Both the position numbers and the translations under genes were made by a program. Of a stretch of 64,000 nucleotides of DNA, positions 42,385 through 50,944 are shown in pieces. Under the pieces are notes generated by a model. That model was not told the origin of the DNA. It was given only the letters and a program-made list of their open reading frames with translations, and ran no database searches. Source of the stretch: Achromobacter denitrificans NBRC 15125 (GTDB taxonomy: Bacteria > Pseudomonadota > Gammaproteobacteria > Burkholderiales > Burkholderiaceae_B); contig NZ_BCTQ01000004.1 in assembly GCF_001571365.1 (NCBI RefSeq), positions 147,976 to 211,975 on the forward strand. The letters run 5' to 3'. How positions within the stretch are numbered: position 1 is the first letter of the stretch; each line of letters opens with the position of its first letter.

Positions 42385-44814
42385 TCAGGCGGGGACGCCG
42401 TCTCGGGGCTGGGCGACCCGGCCGCCCTCGCCGGCGGCGGGCGCGGCGCGCAGCAGCCGCAAGCCGTTGGCCACCACCAGCAGGCTGGCGCCCACGTCGG
42501 CGAACACGGCCATCCACAGCGTGGCGTTGCCGGTCATGGCCAGCGCCAGGAACACGGCCTTGATGCCCAGCGCCAGCGCGATGTTCTGCACCAGCACGCT
42601 GTGCGTGGCGCGAGACAGGCGCAGGAACACGCCGATCTTGCGCAGGTCGTCGTCCATCAGCGCCACGTCGGCGGTTTCGATGGCGGTGCCGGTGCCGGCC
42701 GCGCCCATGGCGAAGCCGATGTCGGCGCGGGCCAGCGCGGGGGCGTCGTTGATGCCGTCGCCCACCATGCCGACGCCGCCTTCCCGCGACAGCTTGCTCT
42801 CGATGGCGGCCAGCTTGTCCTCGGGCAGCTGATCGCCGCGGGCTTCGTCGATGCCGACCTGGCGGGCGATGGCCTGCGCCGTGGGCGTGTTGTCTCCGGT
42901 TAGCATCAGGGTGCGCACGCCCAGGGCGTGCAGGTCCGCGATGGCGGCCGCGCTGGTGGGCTTGACTGTGTCGGCCACGGCGGCCAGCGCCAGCACCCGG
43001 CTGCCGTCGGTGAGCGCGATGACGCTCTTGCCCTGGCGTTCGAGTTCTTCCATGCGCGCTTCCAGGGCCGCGCTGGCGACGCCGGCTTCGCGCATCAGGC
43101 GGAGGTTGCCCAGCTGGAAGGCCACGCCGTCGATCACGCCGGAGACGCCGCGCCCGGGCAGGGCGGCGAAGTCGGCCACGTCGAGCAAGACCTTGCCGGC
43201 CTCGCGCGCCGCGGCGGCCACGGCCAGCGATACGGGGTGGTCGGAGCGGGCGGCCAGGCTGGCGGCCACCAGCGCCGCGGGTTGGCGGCTGGAATCGGAC
43301 ACTTCCCAATCCTGCAGGTCGGTCTGCACCGGCTTGCCGTGGGTGAGGGTGCCGGTCTTGTCCAGCGCCAGCCACTTCAGGTTGCGGCCTTCTTCCAGGT
43401 AGACGCCGCCCTTGACCAGGATGCCGCGCCGCGACGCGGCCGTCAGGCCGCTGACGATGCTGACCGGCGTCGAAATCACCAGGGCGCAGGGGCAGGCGAT
43501 GATGAGCAGCGCCAGGGCGCGGTAGATCGCGTCGTACCAGGGTTGGCTCCACAGCAGCGGAGGCGCCACGGCCACCAGGGCCGCGATGCCGACCACCACG
43601 GGCGTGTAGATGCGCGAAAAGCGGTCGATGAAGCGCTGGGTGGGCGCGCGGGCGCCCTGGGCCTGCTCCACGGCGTGGATGATGCGCGCCAGCGTGGTGT
43701 TGCCGGCCGCCGCGGTGACGCGGTATTCGAAGGAGCCGGAGGCGTTCACGGTGGCCGCGTAGACGGGATCGTCCTGGGCCTTTTCCACCGGCAGGCTTTC
43801 TCCGGTGATGGGGGATTGGTCCACGGCCGAACTGCCGCTGACGATGATGCCGTCGGCCGCGATGCGCTCGCCCGGCCGCACCCGCACGATGTCGCCCACG
43901 CGCAGGCTGGCGGCGGGCACTTCGGCCCAGCCGCCGTCGGCCTGGCGCACCGTGGCCGTTTCCGGGGCCAGGTCGAGCAGGCCGCGGATGGCGTTGCGCG
44001 CCCGGTCCAGCGAGCGGGCCTCGATCAGTTCGGCGACGTTGAACAGGAACATCACCATGGCCGCCTCCGGCCATTGGCCGATCAGCACGGCGCCGGTGAC
44101 GGCGATGCTCATCAAGGCGTTGATGTTGAGGTTGCCGTTGCGCACGGCGATCCAGCCCTTGCGGTAGGTGCTGACGCCGCAGGCGAGAATGGCGGCTACC
44201 GCCAGGGCGGCGGTGAGGCCCAGCGGCCAGCCCGCGAAATGCGACAGTTCGGACAGGGCCGCGAGCGCGCCGGCACCGCCGACCTGCCACCAGTTCACGG
44301 CCTTGGCGGCGGGCGCGGGGGTGCGCGGCGCGCCGTCGGCCAGGGGTTCCGGCGTCATGTCCAGCGACCGGATGGCCGCCAGGATGCGCTCCAGCGCGCC
44401 CTCGGCGTGCACCACCGTCAGGACGCGCTGCATCAGGTTGAAGTCCAGCGCATGGACGCCATCCAGGTTGTCGAGCTTCTTGCGGATCAGCGTTTCCTCG
44501 GTGGGGCAGTCCATCTGGCCGATGCGCAGGCGCGCCAGCAACTGCCCGGGGCCGGCGCTGAGCGTGGCCGCGCCGGCGTCCGACACCGTGAACGGCTGGG
44601 CGGCGTGGTCGTGGCCGCAGCAGGCGGCCTCGGCCCGGGGCGCGGCGTGATCGTGCCCGGCATGGTCGTGGCCCTCGTGGCCATGGTCATGATCGTGGCC
44701 GTGGTCCGCATGATCGTGCTTCGCGTGATCGCGCGCCTTGTCTTCCTGTCCGCAGCAGGCGCCGCCATGTCCGGCGGGCGTATGTTGGGGTTGTTTGACC
44801 GGAGGTAAAGACAT
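42385..44814 (-). CDS. cadA: Heavy-metal P1B-type ATPase (Zn/Cd/Pb exporter)
   Basis: 809 residues. Residues 1-75 are very His-rich with CC pairs, a metal-buffering N-terminus. A degenerate metal-binding domain follows with only one Cys in GQMDCPTEE (Cys103), the single-Cys form seen in CadA of pseudomonads and relatives. P-type motifs: TGES (337-340), transmembrane CPC (441-443) which with [13 protein letters not shown] marks the Zn/Cd/Pb group, phosphorylation site DKTGT (485-489), SDHPVS, and GDGIND (685-690). It pumps Zn2+, Cd2+ or Pb2+ out across the inner membrane at ATP cost. It is divergent from the MerR-type regulator, and a MerR-style promoter with a 19-bp spacer lies between them. 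Confidence 0.93.
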   Translation of the reverse strand: MSLPPVKQPQHTPAGHGGACCGQEDKARDHAKHDHADHGHDHDHGHEGHDHAGHDHAAPRAEAACCGHDHAAQPFTVSDAGAATLSAGPGQLLARLRIGQMDCPTEETLIRKKLDNLDGVHALDFNLMQRVLTVVHAEGALERILAAIRSLDMTPEPLADGAPRTPAPAAKAVNWWQVGGAGALAALSELSHFAGWPLGLTAALAVAAILACGVSTYRKGWIAVRNGNLNINALMSIAVTGAVLIGQWPEAAMVMFLFNVAELIEARSLDRARNAIRGLLDLAPETATVRQADGGWAEVPAASLRVGDIVRVRPGERIAADGIIVSGSSAVDQSPITGESLPVEKAQDDPVYAATVNASGSFEYRVTAAAGNTTLARIIHAVEQAQGARAPTQRFIDRFSRIYTPVVVGIAALVAVAPPLLWSQPWYDAIYRALALLIIACPCALVISTPVSIVSGLTAASRRGILVKGGVYLEEGRNLKWLALDKTGTLTHGKPVQTDLQDWEVSDSSRQPAALVAASLAARSDHPVSLAVAAAAREAGKVLLDVADFAALPGRGVSGVIDGVAFQLGNLRLMREAGVASAALEARMEELERQGKSVIALTDGSRVLALAAVADTVKPTSAAAIADLHALGVRTLMLTGDNTPTAQAIARQVGIDEARGDQLPEDKLAAIESKLSREGGVGMVGDGINDAPALARADIGFAMGAAGTGTAIETADVALMDDDLRKIGVFLRLSRATHSVLVQNIALALGIKAVFLALAMTGNATLWMAVFADVGASLLVVANGLRLLRAAPAAGEGGRVAQPRDGVPA

Positions 44815-44846
44815 TGTCCTCTGCCTTGAAATATCCTAGTGACGCT

Positions 44847-44877
44847 ATTGCACACCTTGGAGTTACTATAGGGTCAA
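44847..44877 (-). promoter_or_regulatory. CadR/PbrR-type promoter and operator of cadA
   Basis: On the minus strand: -35 TTGACC (plus 44872-44877), a 19-bp spacer holding the CTATAGTAACTCC half of the usual CadR/PbrR dyad, and -10 TGCAAT (plus 44847-44852). The over-long spacer is the hallmark of promoters that MerR proteins activate by untwisting DNA. Confidence 0.8.
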
Positions 44878-44915
44878 CCCCCCAATATCATTCGGATGCG
44901 ATCCGGGAGGCAACG

Positions 44916-45350
44916 ATGCGTATCGGCGAATTGGCCACAGCGACCGGCACCACGGTCGAAACCATCAGGTATTACGAGAAGGAAGGGCTGTTGCCCGCTC
45001 CGGAAAGAGGCCTGAACAACTACCGCAGCTACGGGCAACCGCAACTGGAGCGGCTGCGCCTGATCCGCAATTGCCGGGCGCTGGACATGACGCAGGACGA
45101 AATCCGCGCCATCCTGTCCCTGGCGGACAATCACCAGAGCGGTTGCGGCCCCATTAACGAGCTGTTCGACGAGCACATCGCGCACGTGGACGAGCGCATC
45201 GCCGAGCTCACGCAACTGAAATCCCAGCTGACCGAGCTGCGCCAGCGCTGCCTGTCGGCCCAGCCCGACGCGGAGAACTGCGGCATCCTGCACGGCCTGA
45301 ACGAGATGCAGGTGGAAGAGCGTCACGAACGGCATACCCACCTGGGCTGA
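44916..45350 (+). CDS. cadR: MerR family metal-responsive regulator (CadR/PbrR-like)
   Basis: 144 residues from the ATG at 44916 with GGGAGG upstream. The MerR DNA-binding domain is MRIGELATATGTTVETIRYYEKEGLLPAPERGLNNYRSYG, followed by the dimer helix (IAHVDERIAELTQLKSQLTELRQRC). Cys77, Cys112 and Cys122 are in the positions used by CadR/PbrR for Cd2+ or Pb2+. The tail is His-rich (HERHTH), an extra metal site known in CadR. It activates the divergent cadA from the 19-bp-spacer promoter between them. Confidence 0.9.
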   Translation: MRIGELATATGTTVETIRYYEKEGLLPAPERGLNNYRSYGQPQLERLRLIRNCRALDMTQDEIRAILSLADNHQSGCGPINELFDEHIAHVDERIAELTQLKSQLTELRQRCLSAQPDAENCGILHGLNEMQVEERHERHTHLG

Positions 45351-45374
45351 GTCCGCGCGATGTCCTTGCTGCGC

Positions 45375-45396
45375 GCCGGGGGATCGGCCCCCCGGC
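45375..45396 (+). terminator. GC-rich hairpin after cadR
   Basis: GCCGGGGG (45375-45382) and CCCCCGGC (45389-45396) form an 8-bp perfect stem with a 6-nt loop, 25 bp after the cadR stop. No T-tract follows, so termination efficiency is uncertain. Confidence 0.4.
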
Positions 45397-45450
45397 CGCG
45401 GCCATCGCTTATCATGAGAATATGTTTCTTTCCCATTTGCGCAGGAATCC

Positions 45451-46044
45451 ATGACCCTTACCCAGACCGCCACGCCGCTGCACGCCCTGATTTCCCGCCG
45501 TTCCTTCAAGTTCCTCCGCGCCCCGGCGCCCAAGCCCGATGAACTCGAACAGATCCTGCAGGCCGCCATGTCGGCTCCGGACCATGGGGCGCTGCGTCCG
45601 TGGCGGTTCGTGGTGATCCGCGGCGAGGCCATCGGCAAGCTGGCCGACCTGGCGCTGGACGCGGTCAAGCGTAGCGGCGACCCGCGCATGACGCCCGAGA
45701 AGGAAAAGTCCGTGCGCGAATGGATGGCGAGCGTGCCGCTGTTCGTCGCCGTGGCGCAGAAGATCGCGCACGACAACACCAAGATCCCCGAGCAGGAGCA
45801 ACTGCTGGCCACCGGCGCGGCCACCATGAACCTGCTGAACGCGGTGCACATGCTGGGCTACGCCGCGTTCTGGAGCACCGGTATCGGCACCTACGTGGAA
45901 GACGTGCAGAATGCGCTCGGCCTGGACGCGCTGGATTACCGCTTCCTGGGCTTTCTCGCCATCGGCACGCCGGCTTGCGGCGTGCCCCCGGCCAAGCGCC
46001 CGGATTACCGCGAATTCGTCACGGAGTGGAACGGTCCGGTCTGA
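45451..46044 (+). CDS. Nitroreductase family protein (YdjA-like)
   Basis: 197 residues. LISRRSFKFLRAPAPKPDELEQILQAAMSAPDHGALRPWRFVVI follows the FMN-binding N-terminus of the small YdjA-type nitroreductases. LLATGAATMNLLNAVHMLGYAAFWSTG and FLGFLAIGTPA complete the pattern. The flavoenzyme is a soluble homodimer using NAD(P)H; natural substrates are unclear. It is a single gene ended by a clear terminator at 46074-46096, just before the tandem repeat. Confidence 0.9.
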   Translation: MTLTQTATPLHALISRRSFKFLRAPAPKPDELEQILQAAMSAPDHGALRPWRFVVIRGEAIGKLADLALDAVKRSGDPRMTPEKEKSVREWMASVPLFVAVAQKIAHDNTKIPEQEQLLATGAATMNLLNAVHMLGYAAFWSTGIGTYVEDVQNALGLDALDYRFLGFLAIGTPACGVPPAKRPDYREFVTEWNGPV

Positions 46045-46073
46045 GCGGCCTGGCTCCCGTCGTTTCCCGCGAA

Positions 46074-46096
46074 CCGGCCCTCAGGGCCGGTTTTTT
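46074..46096 (+). terminator. Rho-independent terminator of the nitroreductase gene
   Basis: CCGGCCC (46074-46080) and GGGCCGG (46084-46090) form a 7-bp stem with a TCA loop, followed by six T (46091-46096). Those T are also the first bases of the 82-bp repeat. Confidence 0.9.
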
Positions 46097-46336
46097 ATCG
46101 CCGGGCCGCCCCAAGATAAAAGCGCCCCCTCGGGGGGCAGCAAGCGCGCGTAGCGTGCGCGGCGTGGGGGCATTTTTTATCGCCGGGCCGCCCCAAGATA
46201 AAAGCGCCCCCTCGGGGGGCAGCAAGCGCGCGTAGCGTGCGCGGCGTGGGGGCATTTTTTATCGCCGGGCCGCCCCAAGATAAAAGCGCCCCCTCGGGGG
46301 GCAGCAAGCGCGCGTAGCGTGCGCGGCGTGGGGGCA
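46091..46336. repeat. Three perfect tandem copies of an 82-bp GC-rich unit
   Basis: Copies at 46091-46172, 46173-46254 and 46255-46336 appear identical. A partial fourth begins TTTTTTATCG at 46337 and then diverges. Each unit starts with TTTTTTATCGCCGGG, contains AAGATAAAAGCG, a hairpin (GCCCCC with GGGGGGC) and a second GC palindromic part (GCGCGCGTAGCGTGCGCG), and ends GTGGGGGCA. It fills the 315-bp gap between the convergent nitroreductase and MarR genes. It resembles REP/terminator-like intergenic repeats of betaproteobacteria. Open frames across it are meaningless. Confidence 0.95.
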
Positions 46337-46359
46337 TTTTTTATCGACGGCAGCCAGCC

Positions 46360-46947
46360 TCAGGCGTCGGCCTCGGGCGCCCGGCCGAGTTCCGGCGCGT
46401 TGGTGACCAGCATGCGGTTGAGCAGCCGCGCCAGCAGCTCGCGCTCTTGCGGCGTGAACATGGCGAGCAGGTCCTGCTCGGCCTGGGCGTGCGCGGGCAT
46501 GGCTTTGTCGGCCAGGTGCTTGCCCTTGGTCGTCAGCGTGACCAGGACGCCGCGGCGGTCGGCCTTGTCCACTTCGCGGCGCACCAGGCCCTGGCCTTCC
46601 AGCCGCTTGAGGATGTTGGACAGGCCGCCCGAGCTGCACAGCAGCCGCGCCTGCAGCTGGGAGGGCGCCAGGCAGTAGGGCGCGCCGTCCACCCGCAAGG
46701 TGGTCAGCACGGCGTACTCGATGTATTTCAGGCCGAAAGGCTCCTGCGACGCGTTGATGGCGCGCAGCACCACTTCTTCGAGCCGGATCAGGCGGCCCAC
46801 GACTTCCTTGCCGGAACTGTCGATGTCGGGCCGTTCGCGCCGCCACTGCGCGATGCCCCGGCCGATGAGATCGTCGTCGGGATTCAGATGCGAATAGGGC
46901 GTGGCGGCGTCGGCCGCTGCCTGCGTCGGGTTGTCGCGATGCTTCAT
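46360..46947 (-). CDS. MarR family transcriptional regulator
   Basis: 195 residues from the ATG at 46947. After a ~45-residue N-terminal extension comes the winged helix-turn-helix: KYIEYAVLTTLRVDGAPYCLAPSQLQARLLCSSGGLSNILKRLEGQGLVRREVDKADRRGVLVTLTTKGKHLADKA, where DKADRRGVLVTLT is the wing. The C-terminal helices (LLAMFTPQERELLARLLNRML) form the dimer interface. It is divergent from the ABC importer operon at 47152, and a perfect palindrome at 47044-47061 lies between them, so it probably represses that operon and itself until a ligand binds. Confidence 0.92.
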   Translation of the reverse strand: MKHRDNPTQAAADAATPYSHLNPDDDLIGRGIAQWRRERPDIDSSGKEVVGRLIRLEEVVLRAINASQEPFGLKYIEYAVLTTLRVDGAPYCLAPSQLQARLLCSSGGLSNILKRLEGQGLVRREVDKADRRGVLVTLTTKGKHLADKAMPAHAQAEQDLLAMFTPQERELLARLLNRMLVTNAPELGRAPEADA

Positions 46948-47043
46948 GGATGCGTCCGGGATCGCCGGGTGGGTCCTGTCTGGAGAAGCATTTAACGCAT
47001 TCCCCGGCGCCTTTGCAAGCAGCGTGAAAACCCTCATTGATAA

Positions 47044-47061
47044 TATCTTTTCAAAAAGATA
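47044..47061. promoter_or_regulatory. Perfect inverted repeat, probable MarR operator
   Basis: TATCTTTT (47044-47051) and AAAAGATA (47054-47061) are exact complements around CA. The 18-bp site is in the AT-rich centre of the 204-bp divergent gap between the MarR gene and the importer operon. MarR proteins typically bind 16-20-bp AT-rich palindromes like this. Confidence 0.78.
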
Positions 47062-47151
47062 AATTTCCGAAAAGCACCAGATACCGGGGGCTGCGCTTGG
47101 CGGTTTTGTCAAAGCGGCGGCTTTCCACCCATCTTCCCGCGAGGAGGTTTC

Positions 47152-48186
47152 ATGGACGTCAGGATTTCCAAGGCGCTGGCATGCGCCGCTGTGGTCGGCA
47201 TGTTCGGTTGGGGGAGCCAGGCGCTCGCGGCCGATCTGGTGGTGGGGCTGTTCGGCGGGTCGTTCCTGGACGCGTCGCGCGAATGCCAGATCAAGGCCTT
47301 CGAAGAAAAAACCGGCGCCCGGGTGCGCACCAAGCTGGGAAGCTCGGCCCAGTTCGCCGCCGCGGTGCGCGCCACCGGCGGCAAGTCCGACTTCGACGTG
47401 GTGTACCTCGACAATTCGCTGGCCACCCAGCTCAAGAACGAGAAGCTGCTCGAACCCATCGACCGCGCCCGCCTCGCCAACGCGAAGGAGGTGGCGCCGT
47501 CGGCCTTCGACGGCGACGCTCCGTACTACGTGAGCTTCATGACGGGCTCCACGGTCATCGTCTACGACACCACGCAGGTCAAGACTCCGCCCAGGTCCTG
47601 GAACGACCTCGCGGACCCGGCCTACGCCGGCAAGCTGGCGATCGGCGACATCAGCGGCACGGCGGGCTCGCAATTCCTGCTGGCCTTGAACCGCATGCGC
47701 GGCGGCACGCTGGACAACCTGGACCCGGGGTTCGCGGCCATCGCGCCGCTGGCCAAGGCCTCGGCGCTGCTGTACACCCAGGCCGACCAGATCGTGTCCC
47801 TGTTCGAGCGCAAGGAAATCGCCGTGGCGGTCTGGTATTCGGACCGCGCGGGTTCGGCCATCGACAGCGGCCTGCCATTGGCGGTGGTCTATCCCGAAGA
47901 GGGCGCGGTGGGCATCCTGCCGTCGGTGGCGATTCCCAAGGGCAGCAAGAATCCCGAACTGGCCACGCAGTACATCGACGCGCTGCTGTCCAAGGACGTG
48001 CAGACCTGCTTCGCCGAGAAAAAGTACGCGGGGCCGGTCAACACCGAGGTCCGGCTGTCGGAGAAGGCGTCGCGCATCGTGGCGGTGGGCAAGCATTTCG
48101 ACGAGCTGTGGCTGCCCGATCCGGCGGCGGTGGCGCGCGGCATGCCCGTCTGGGTGGGCCGCTGGCAGCGCGAGGTCGCGCGCTGA
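47152..48186 (+). CDS. ABC transporter substrate-binding protein (PotD-like)
   Basis: 344 residues with GAGGAGG before the ATG. A Sec signal peptide of ~28 residues ends at SQALAA. The mature part is a type II extracellular solute-binding protein of the spermidine/putrescine class: DLVVGLFGGSFLDASRECQIKAFEEKTGARV, DFDVVYLDNSLATQL, then TGSTVIVYDTTQVKTPPRSWNDLADPAYAGKLAI. It is the first gene of an importer operon with the ATPase (48211) and two permeases. Family members carry polyamines, but also amides, thiamine, iron or opines. Confidence 0.92.
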   Translation: MDVRISKALACAAVVGMFGWGSQALAADLVVGLFGGSFLDASRECQIKAFEEKTGARVRTKLGSSAQFAAAVRATGGKSDFDVVYLDNSLATQLKNEKLLEPIDRARLANAKEVAPSAFDGDAPYYVSFMTGSTVIVYDTTQVKTPPRSWNDLADPAYAGKLAIGDISGTAGSQFLLALNRMRGGTLDNLDPGFAAIAPLAKASALLYTQADQIVSLFERKEIAVAVWYSDRAGSAIDSGLPLAVVYPEEGAVGILPSVAIPKGSKNPELATQYIDALLSKDVQTCFAEKKYAGPVNTEVRLSEKASRIVAVGKHFDELWLPDPAAVARGMPVWVGRWQREVAR

Positions 48187-48210
48187 GGCGCCGGAACACG
48201 GGACATCATC

Positions 48211-49302
48211 ATGCCTGCATTGACACTGGAGCGCCTGGAAAAGCGCTATGAGGGGCACACGGCCGCCGCCGGCGTATCGCTGTCCGTGAAGGACGGGGAA
48301 TTCGTGTCCTTGCTGGGGCCGTCGGGCTGCGGCAAGACCACGGTGCTGCGCATGGTGGCGGGGCTGATCTCGCCGACCAGCGGCCGCATCCTGGTCGACG
48401 ACCGCGACATCACCCGCCTGCCGCCGAACCGGCGCCAGGTCGGGCTGGTGTTCCAGTCCTATGCGCTGTTTCCCCACATGACCGTCTTCGAGAACGTGGC
48501 GTTCGGACTGCGCCGCCAGGGCATGGACGGGGCGTCCTTGCGGACCCGCGTCGAGCAGGCCCTGGCCAGCGTGCGCCTGTCGGGCCTGGGCGAGCGCATG
48601 CCTAAGCAGCTATCCGGCGGCCAGCAGCAGCGCGTGGCGGTGGCGCGCTCGATCGCGCCGCGCCCGAGCATCCTGCTGTTCGACGAGCCGCTGTCCAACC
48701 TGGACGCCGTGCTGCGCGACGAGATGCAGATCGAGCTCAAGCGCCTGCAGCGCGAGGTCGGCATCACGACGCTGTTCGTCACGCACGACCAGACCGAAGC
48801 CATGAGCATGTCGGACCGGGTCTGCGTGCTGGCGGGAGGCGTGGTGCAGCAGTTCGACACGCCCGAGGCCATTTACCACCGCCCGGCCACCGGCTTCGTG
48901 GCCAGCTTCATCGGCCGGCCCAACCGGCTCCAGGGCCGCCTGGCGATGGACGCCGAGGGGCCGCGGGCCGAGCTGCCGGGCGGGCATCGCCTGCCGATGG
49001 AGCGCGCCGAGGGCCTGGCCGCGGGCGACGCGCTCGACGTGGTGCTGCGCCAGGAGGACCTGTCCATACAGCTCCTGAAGGACGCCGCCGGCGCGGGCCT
49101 GCCGGGAACGATCGCGCTGCGCTCGTTCGTGGGGGCGCGGGTCCAGTACGTGGTGGCGCTGCGCGGCGGCGGAGAGCTGATCGCCGATACGCCCACCAAC
49201 GGCCCGCAGTCGGGCCTCGCGGCGGGCGACGAGGTCTGGCTGGGGGTGCGGCCGCAGCACGTGTACGCCACGCGCCGCGCGGGCGCGGAGGCCGCGGCAT
49301 GA
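48211..49302 (+). CDS. ABC transporter ATP-binding protein (PotA-like)
   Basis: 363 residues. Walker A is GPSGCGKTT, the Q-loop is VGLVFQSYALFPHMTVFENVAFGL, the signature is LSGGQQQRVAVARSIA, Walker B is ILLFDEPLSNLDA, and the switch is FVTHDQTEAMSMSDRV. The last ~120 residues form the TOBE/OB domain (RPNRLQGRL through VWLGVRPQHVYATR) usual for PotA/MalK-type ATPases. Its stop overlaps the next start by 4 nt. Confidence 0.93.
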   Translation: MPALTLERLEKRYEGHTAAAGVSLSVKDGEFVSLLGPSGCGKTTVLRMVAGLISPTSGRILVDDRDITRLPPNRRQVGLVFQSYALFPHMTVFENVAFGLRRQGMDGASLRTRVEQALASVRLSGLGERMPKQLSGGQQQRVAVARSIAPRPSILLFDEPLSNLDAVLRDEMQIELKRLQREVGITTLFVTHDQTEAMSMSDRVCVLAGGVVQQFDTPEAIYHRPATGFVASFIGRPNRLQGRLAMDAEGPRAELPGGHRLPMERAEGLAAGDALDVVLRQEDLSIQLLKDAAGAGLPGTIALRSFVGARVQYVVALRGGGELIADTPTNGPQSGLAAGDEVWLGVRPQHVYATRRAGAEAAA

Positions 49303-50147
49303 GCCGGCGCTCGGCGGGCGCGCTGCTCGCGTCGCCCTTGCTGCTGGTGCTGCTGCTGGCCTTCGTCGGGCCGGCGCTGTTCATGTTGCCGCTCAGCCTG
49401 CGGGAGTACGTGCCGGGTTCGGGCATGGGTCCGGGCTACACGCTGGCCAACTACACCCGGCTGGCCACCGATCCGTTCTACCGCGAAGTCATCCTGCGCA
49501 GCCTGGGGCTGGGCTTGAGCGTCACCGTGCTGTGCCTGCTGCTGGGCTACCCGCTGGCCTGGGTCATCGCGCATGCGCGGCCGCGCCTGAAGCTGGCGCT
49601 GACGCTGCTGGTCATCTTCCCCATGCTGCTGAACCTGGTGGTGCGCTCGTTCGGCTGGATCGCGCTGCTGTCGAACCGCGGCCTGCTGAACAACGCGCTG
49701 ATGGACCTGGGGCTGATCGAGCGTCCGCTCAAGCTGATGTTCAACCTGACGGGCGTGCTGGTGGGCATGGCCCATATCTTCCTGCCCTTCATGGTGCTGA
49801 TGCTGGTGCCCGTGATCCAGGCCGTGCCGCGCGACCTGCGCGACGCGGCCTACACCTTGCAGGCGGGCAGGCTGCGCACCTTTCTGTCCGTGACGCTGCC
49901 GCTGACGGCGCACGGCATCCTGGCGGGGTCCATCATGGTATTCGTGCTGACGATCAGCGCGCTGGTCACGCCCCGGATGCTGGGCGGGCCGACCTACAAG
50001 GTCATGGCGACCATGATCTACGACGACTTTCTGCTGACGCTGGACTGGCCCTCGGGCGCGGCCATGGCGTTCACGCTGACGGCGTTGACGCTGGCCGTGA
50101 TCGGCGTATCCAGCCGGGTGCTGAAGCGCTGGGGAGGCGAACCATGA
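49299..50147 (+). CDS. ABC transporter permease (PotB-like)
   Basis: 282 residues, six helices. GLGLSVTVLCLLLGYPLAWVIAHARPRLK begins the BPD_transp_1 core, and the coupling EAA loop is RDAAYTLQAGRLRTFLSVTLPLTAHGILAGSIMVF. Overlaps by 4 nt at both ends with neighbours show tight coupling. It forms the channel with the PotC-like partner. Confidence 0.93.
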   Translation: MSRRSAGALLASPLLLVLLLAFVGPALFMLPLSLREYVPGSGMGPGYTLANYTRLATDPFYREVILRSLGLGLSVTVLCLLLGYPLAWVIAHARPRLKLALTLLVIFPMLLNLVVRSFGWIALLSNRGLLNNALMDLGLIERPLKLMFNLTGVLVGMAHIFLPFMVLMLVPVIQAVPRDLRDAAYTLQAGRLRTFLSVTLPLTAHGILAGSIMVFVLTISALVTPRMLGGPTYKVMATMIYDDFLLTLDWPSGAAMAFTLTALTLAVIGVSSRVLKRWGGEP

Positions 50148-50935
50148 GCGAACGCCGCGCGAGCGGGCCGGTGCTGACCGGCATCGCCTTCCTGGTCGTG
50201 CTGTTCCTGCAGGTGCCGGTGCTGGTGGTGGTGCTGGCCGCCTTCAGCGATACGGCCTACCTGACCCTGCCGCCAAAGGGGCTGACCTTGAAATGGTTCG
50301 CCGCGGCCCTGAACGATCCGGATTACCTGGAGGCCGCCTGGACCAGCCTGTGGCTGGCGGCCGCGTCGACCGCGGCGTCGCTGGCGCTGGGGCTGGCGGG
50401 CGCCTGCGCCATCCAGCGCCGCATGGTGCCGGGCGCCGCGTGGCTGAACGCGTTGTTCATGGCCCCGCTGATCCTGCCTTCGGTGGTGCTGGGCGTGGCG
50501 CTGCTGCAGTACTACGCGGCGGTGGGCTTGCGCGGCAGCGGCGTGGGCTTGTGGCTGGCCCACGTGGTCATCACCGTGCCCTACGTGGTGCGCGCCAGCC
50601 TCGCCAGCCTGGCCTCGGCCGACGAGGCCCTGGAGGATGCGGCCTGCGTGCTCGGCGCCGGCCGCCTGGAAGCGTTCCGGCTGGTCACGCTGCCGCTGCT
50701 CAAGCCGGGCCTGGTGGCCGGCGGCCTGTTCGCGTTCATCACCTCGCTGGACAACGTGCCGGTATCGGTGTTCCTGCTGTCGGCCAGCCAGAACACGCTG
50801 CCGGTCAAGATTTTCACCTCGGTGGAGCAGGGCGTGGATCCGTCGGTGGCGGCGGTGTCGGCGCTGCTCATCCTGGTGACGGGCATCGTCCTGGTGCTCG
50901 CCGAGCGCTGGACGGGTTTTCACAAGCATGTGTAA
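50144..50935 (+). CDS. ABC transporter permease (PotC-like)
   Basis: 263 residues from the ATG at 50144 (ATGA overlap). Six helices. The core contains LPPKGLTLKWFAAALNDPDYLEAAWTSLWLA, typical of PotC. The EAA loop is LEDAACVLGAGRLEAFRLVTLPLLKPGLVAGGLFAFITSLDNVPVSVFL. It completes the importer. The deacetylase gene begins 9 nt later. Confidence 0.93.
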   Translation: MSERRASGPVLTGIAFLVVLFLQVPVLVVVLAAFSDTAYLTLPPKGLTLKWFAAALNDPDYLEAAWTSLWLAAASTAASLALGLAGACAIQRRMVPGAAWLNALFMAPLILPSVVLGVALLQYYAAVGLRGSGVGLWLAHVVITVPYVVRASLASLASADEALEDAACVLGAGRLEAFRLVTLPLLKPGLVAGGLFAFITSLDNVPVSVFLLSASQNTLPVKIFTSVEQGVDPSVAAVSALLILVTGIVLVLAERWTGFHKHV

Positions 50936-50944
50936 GGAGCGGCC

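Noticed and set aside
46091..46336. Repeat array considered as a CRISPR
   Set aside because: The units are 82 bp, identical and directly joined with no unique spacers; no cas genes are nearby.
46019..46337. Overlapping minus-strand ORFs with repeated peptide (PPRRARYARLLPPEG)
   Set aside because: They are only translations of the 82-bp DNA repeat, with no ribosome site and no independent protein character.
46948..48477. 510-codon N-terminal extension of the MarR gene
   Set aside because: It is antisense to the signal-peptide-bearing binding protein and the ATPase; the MarR fold is complete from 46947.
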